NCBI GenBank assembly: GCA_964495615.1
Contig: CAZBVX010000015.1
Coordinates: 1-14,900 of the forward strand
Length of the DNA: 14,900 bases
Source of the DNA: CAINDR01 sp964495615
GTDB taxonomy: Bacteria; Patescibacteriota; Patescibacteriia; Patescibacteriales; UBA12465
Direction: 5' to 3'
Part shown: piece after piece, positions 14,175-14,900 of the stretch
Numbering within the stretch: the stretch's first letter is position 1
How the letters are laid out: each line of letters opens with the position of its first letter
Made by a program: the position numbers and the translations under genes
Notes under the pieces: generated by a model
Told to the model about the DNA's origin: nothing
Database searches by the model: none
Seen by the model: the letters and a program-made list of their open reading frames with translations, nothing else

Positions 14175-14487
14175 CTCCCGGGGTGGGATTCGAACCCACG
14201 ACCAATTGATTACACTTATCCAATAGTTTCCTAAAGGGGTGGACTATATCATCACCCACCAAAAAAAAGGTGGGTGCGAGGCGCTTCGAATTATCTTTTG
14301 GATAATCCTACTCCCTTGCGGGATAGTCTCTGAACCTTCCCTGAAATTTCAGGGCTTGGCTGCTGATTACCTTAGCTTTCACATTAGGCTTCCAGTCAAT
14401 TCACCTCGTTCTTCGACCTCAATTACTTGAGGAAGCTGCGTTTTTTTGTGTTCACAGTCAACTGCGCTACCGCTGCGCTACCCGGGA
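14175..14487 (-). tRNA. tRNA-Asn(GUU), split by a group I intron in the anticodon
   Basis: Exon 1 is 14487-14454 and exon 2 is 14212-14175. Joined, they give a complete 72-nt cloverleaf. The acceptor stem is TCCCGGG/CCCGGGA, with 7 perfect pairs. The D arm is GCGC-AGCGGTA-GCGC and the anticodon stem GTTGA/TCAAT. The anticodon loop is CTGTTAA, followed by variable loop TGGTC. The T arm is GTGGG-TTCGAAT-CCCAC, and the discriminator is G73. The anticodon GUU, the G73 and the 'GACTGTTAATC' loop context match bacterial tRNA-Asn. CCA is not encoded, because CAAC follows G73. The gene is interrupted after nucleotide 35, so the uninterrupted anticodon exists only after splicing. Joining one base either way would give GGU (Thr) or GUG (His). 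The U-G splice-site rule and G73 without an encoded G-1 argue against these. Confidence 0.95.
14213..14453 (-). ncRNA. Group I self-splicing intron (241 nt, no ORF)
   Basis: Group I hallmarks are readable on the minus strand. Exon 1 ends in U and the intron ends in G. P1 pairs exon CUGU (14457-14454) with the internal guide GCAG (14439-14436), placing a U-G wobble at the 5' splice site. P2 is CCTCAA/TTGAGG (14432-14427, 14422-14417). The conserved P element AATTGACTGGAA is at 14401-14390, and Q AATCAGCAGCC at 14368-14358. R GTTCAGAGACTA is at 14335-14324, and S GATATAGTCC at 14250-14241. P3 is CGAGGTG/CGCCTCG (14408-14402, 14283-14277). P4 forms between P and Q with a bulged A. P6a is the CCCTGAAA/TTTCAGGG hairpin. 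P7 is GACTAT/ATAGTC. P8 is ACCCACC/GGTGGGT (14275-14254). Two extra hairpins between R and P3' (14322-14311 and 14306-14286) resemble P7.1/P7.2. It encodes no homing endonuclease. Confidence 0.94.
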
Positions 14488-14548
14488 ATTATTTAGTTTT
14501 TAAAACTAGGCGCACCAAAAAACCTTTCAGTTTTTTAATGACCCTAAC

Positions 14549-14576
14549 ATTTTAGCAAAACTAAATAAGATGTCAA
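14549..14576 (-). promoter_or_regulatory. Promoter of the tRNA-Asn gene
   Basis: On the minus strand, consensus TTGACA (14571-14576) and TAAAAT (14549-14554) are 16 nt apart. The start would be near 14542, leaving a 5' leader of about 55 nt for RNase P to remove before the tRNA at 14487. The rest of 14488-14648 holds no gene that I can see. Confidence 0.75.
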
Positions 14577-14648
14577 CCGCTAAATTTTTTTTATTTTTTT
14601 GCGTATTAATTAGTGAATGGCCGCTTGGCCTTTAATTATTAAAATCAT

Positions 14649-14900
14649 ATGGAAGAAAACACAAAAGATTCTTGCTGCGCTAACGGCAAGTGCTTATGCC
14701 ATAAAAAATGGGTAAAAATCACCCTATTGGCAGCGGGTGCTTTAATTATTTTTTTACTAGGAACCGCTCTTGGTTCTTGTTGTCATCGCGGCAGCGGAGA
14801 AAGAAATTTTCGTGGTGGAAATGAACAATTCGGTCGAATGGGAGCCGGATGCTCAATAATGAATCAAGGATGTCCGATGATGGGTGGCCAAAATTGGAAA
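14649..14900 (+). CDS. Cys/Met/Gly-rich single-helix membrane protein (truncated by window end)
   Basis: The frame is open from ATG 14649 to the window edge, 84 codons without a stop. The N-terminal ~18 residues are cysteine-rich: C9, C10, C15 and C17 with H18. A single hydrophobic helix (about 21-43) follows, bordered by K19, K20 and K23. Then come 'GSCCHRGSG' and a Gly/Arg/Asn-rich stretch. A 'GAGCSIMNQGCPMMGG' region with Cys and Met pairs follows. Thiol and thioether clusters on both sides of one helix suggest binding of a soft metal such as copper or zinc, or redox chemistry, but I recognise no family. No Shine-Dalgarno sequence or convincing promoter is seen. The C-terminus is missing. 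Confidence 0.75.
   Translation, partial: MEENTKDSCCANGKCLCHKKWVKITLLAAGALIIFLLGTALGSCCHRGSGERNFRGGNEQFGRMGAGCSIMNQGCPMMGGQNWK

Noticed and set aside
14239..14430. A 63-codon open frame on the + strand inside the tRNA intron
   Set aside because: It is antisense to the ribozyme core, has no protein-like composition, and its sequence is fully explained by intron helices.
14211..14455. Reading the interrupted tRNA as tRNA-His(GUG) or tRNA-Thr(GGU)
   Set aside because: Those registers break the exon-U / intron-G rule of group I introns. His would also need G-1 with C73, but here -1 is T and the discriminator is G.
14495..14536. A/T-rich inverted repeats in the tRNA leader, suggesting a riboswitch or T-box
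   Set aside because: The pairs are almost only A-T, no T-box or aptamer motif is present, and the transcript is a tRNA leader removed by RNase P.
14607..14638. Possible operator: GGCC-GCTT-GGCC flanked by TAATTA on both sides, before the last gene
   Set aside because: The flanks are asymmetric about the centre (6 nt against 2 nt), the stem is only 4 bp, and no regulator or repeat of it is seen elsewhere.
1..14900. CRISPR arrays, insertion sequences, phage genes or defence systems
   Set aside because: No regularly spaced repeats, transposase-like frames, integrase or defence motifs were seen on either strand.

Overview
The window looks like a chromosomal segment from a member of the Candidate Phyla Radiation (Patescibacteria). 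This is inference, not proof. The DNA is A+T-rich and gene-dense. Coding starts mostly lack a Shine-Dalgarno sequence. The sigma factor carries a lysine-rich tail, and one secreted protein has the tandem 'GKILLQV..GQAWYV' repeat that I associate with this group. All 14 complete genes stop with TAA (11) or TAG (3). There are no phage, insertion sequence or CRISPR signatures.

Positions 1-4964 (+ strand) hold a GtrA-family membrane protein, a small conserved-looking unknown, DNA primase (dnaG), the primary sigma factor (rpoD) and a PAP2 phosphatase. The dnaG-rpoD pair is the core of the classical macromolecular-synthesis operon, here without rpsU beside it. A bidirectional terminator at about 4971-4997 closes this unit and the opposing DUF2332-like gene. 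That gene (5006-5953, -) diverges from a class A beta-lactamase-like gene (6018-6776, +) across 64 bp with overlapping promoters. The promoter geometry predicts a leaderless beta-lactamase mRNA.

Positions 6778-11475 (- strand) form a tight three-gene operon: P-type cation ATPase, secreted transglutaminase-like repeat protein, then SAM methyltransferase. Its likely terminator lies inside the 3' end of the convergent beta-lactamase gene. A small two-helix membrane protein (11617-11838, +) is driven by a near-perfect promoter. It has the only obvious purine-rich ribosome binding site in the window.

Positions 11915-14046 (- strand) hold a Ca2+/Na+ exchanger-family protein, MscL and a SIMPL/DUF541 protein. 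With the P-type ATPase, this makes the middle of the window rich in ion-handling membrane proteins.

The most striking element is at 14175-14487 (- strand): a tRNA-Asn(GUU) gene interrupted inside its anticodon, between nucleotides 35 and 36, by a 241-nt group I intron. The conserved P, Q, R and S elements and helices P1-P4 and P6-P8 can be traced by eye. The tRNA has its own promoter and terminator. The window ends in a truncated gene for a Cys/Met/Gly-rich single-helix membrane protein.
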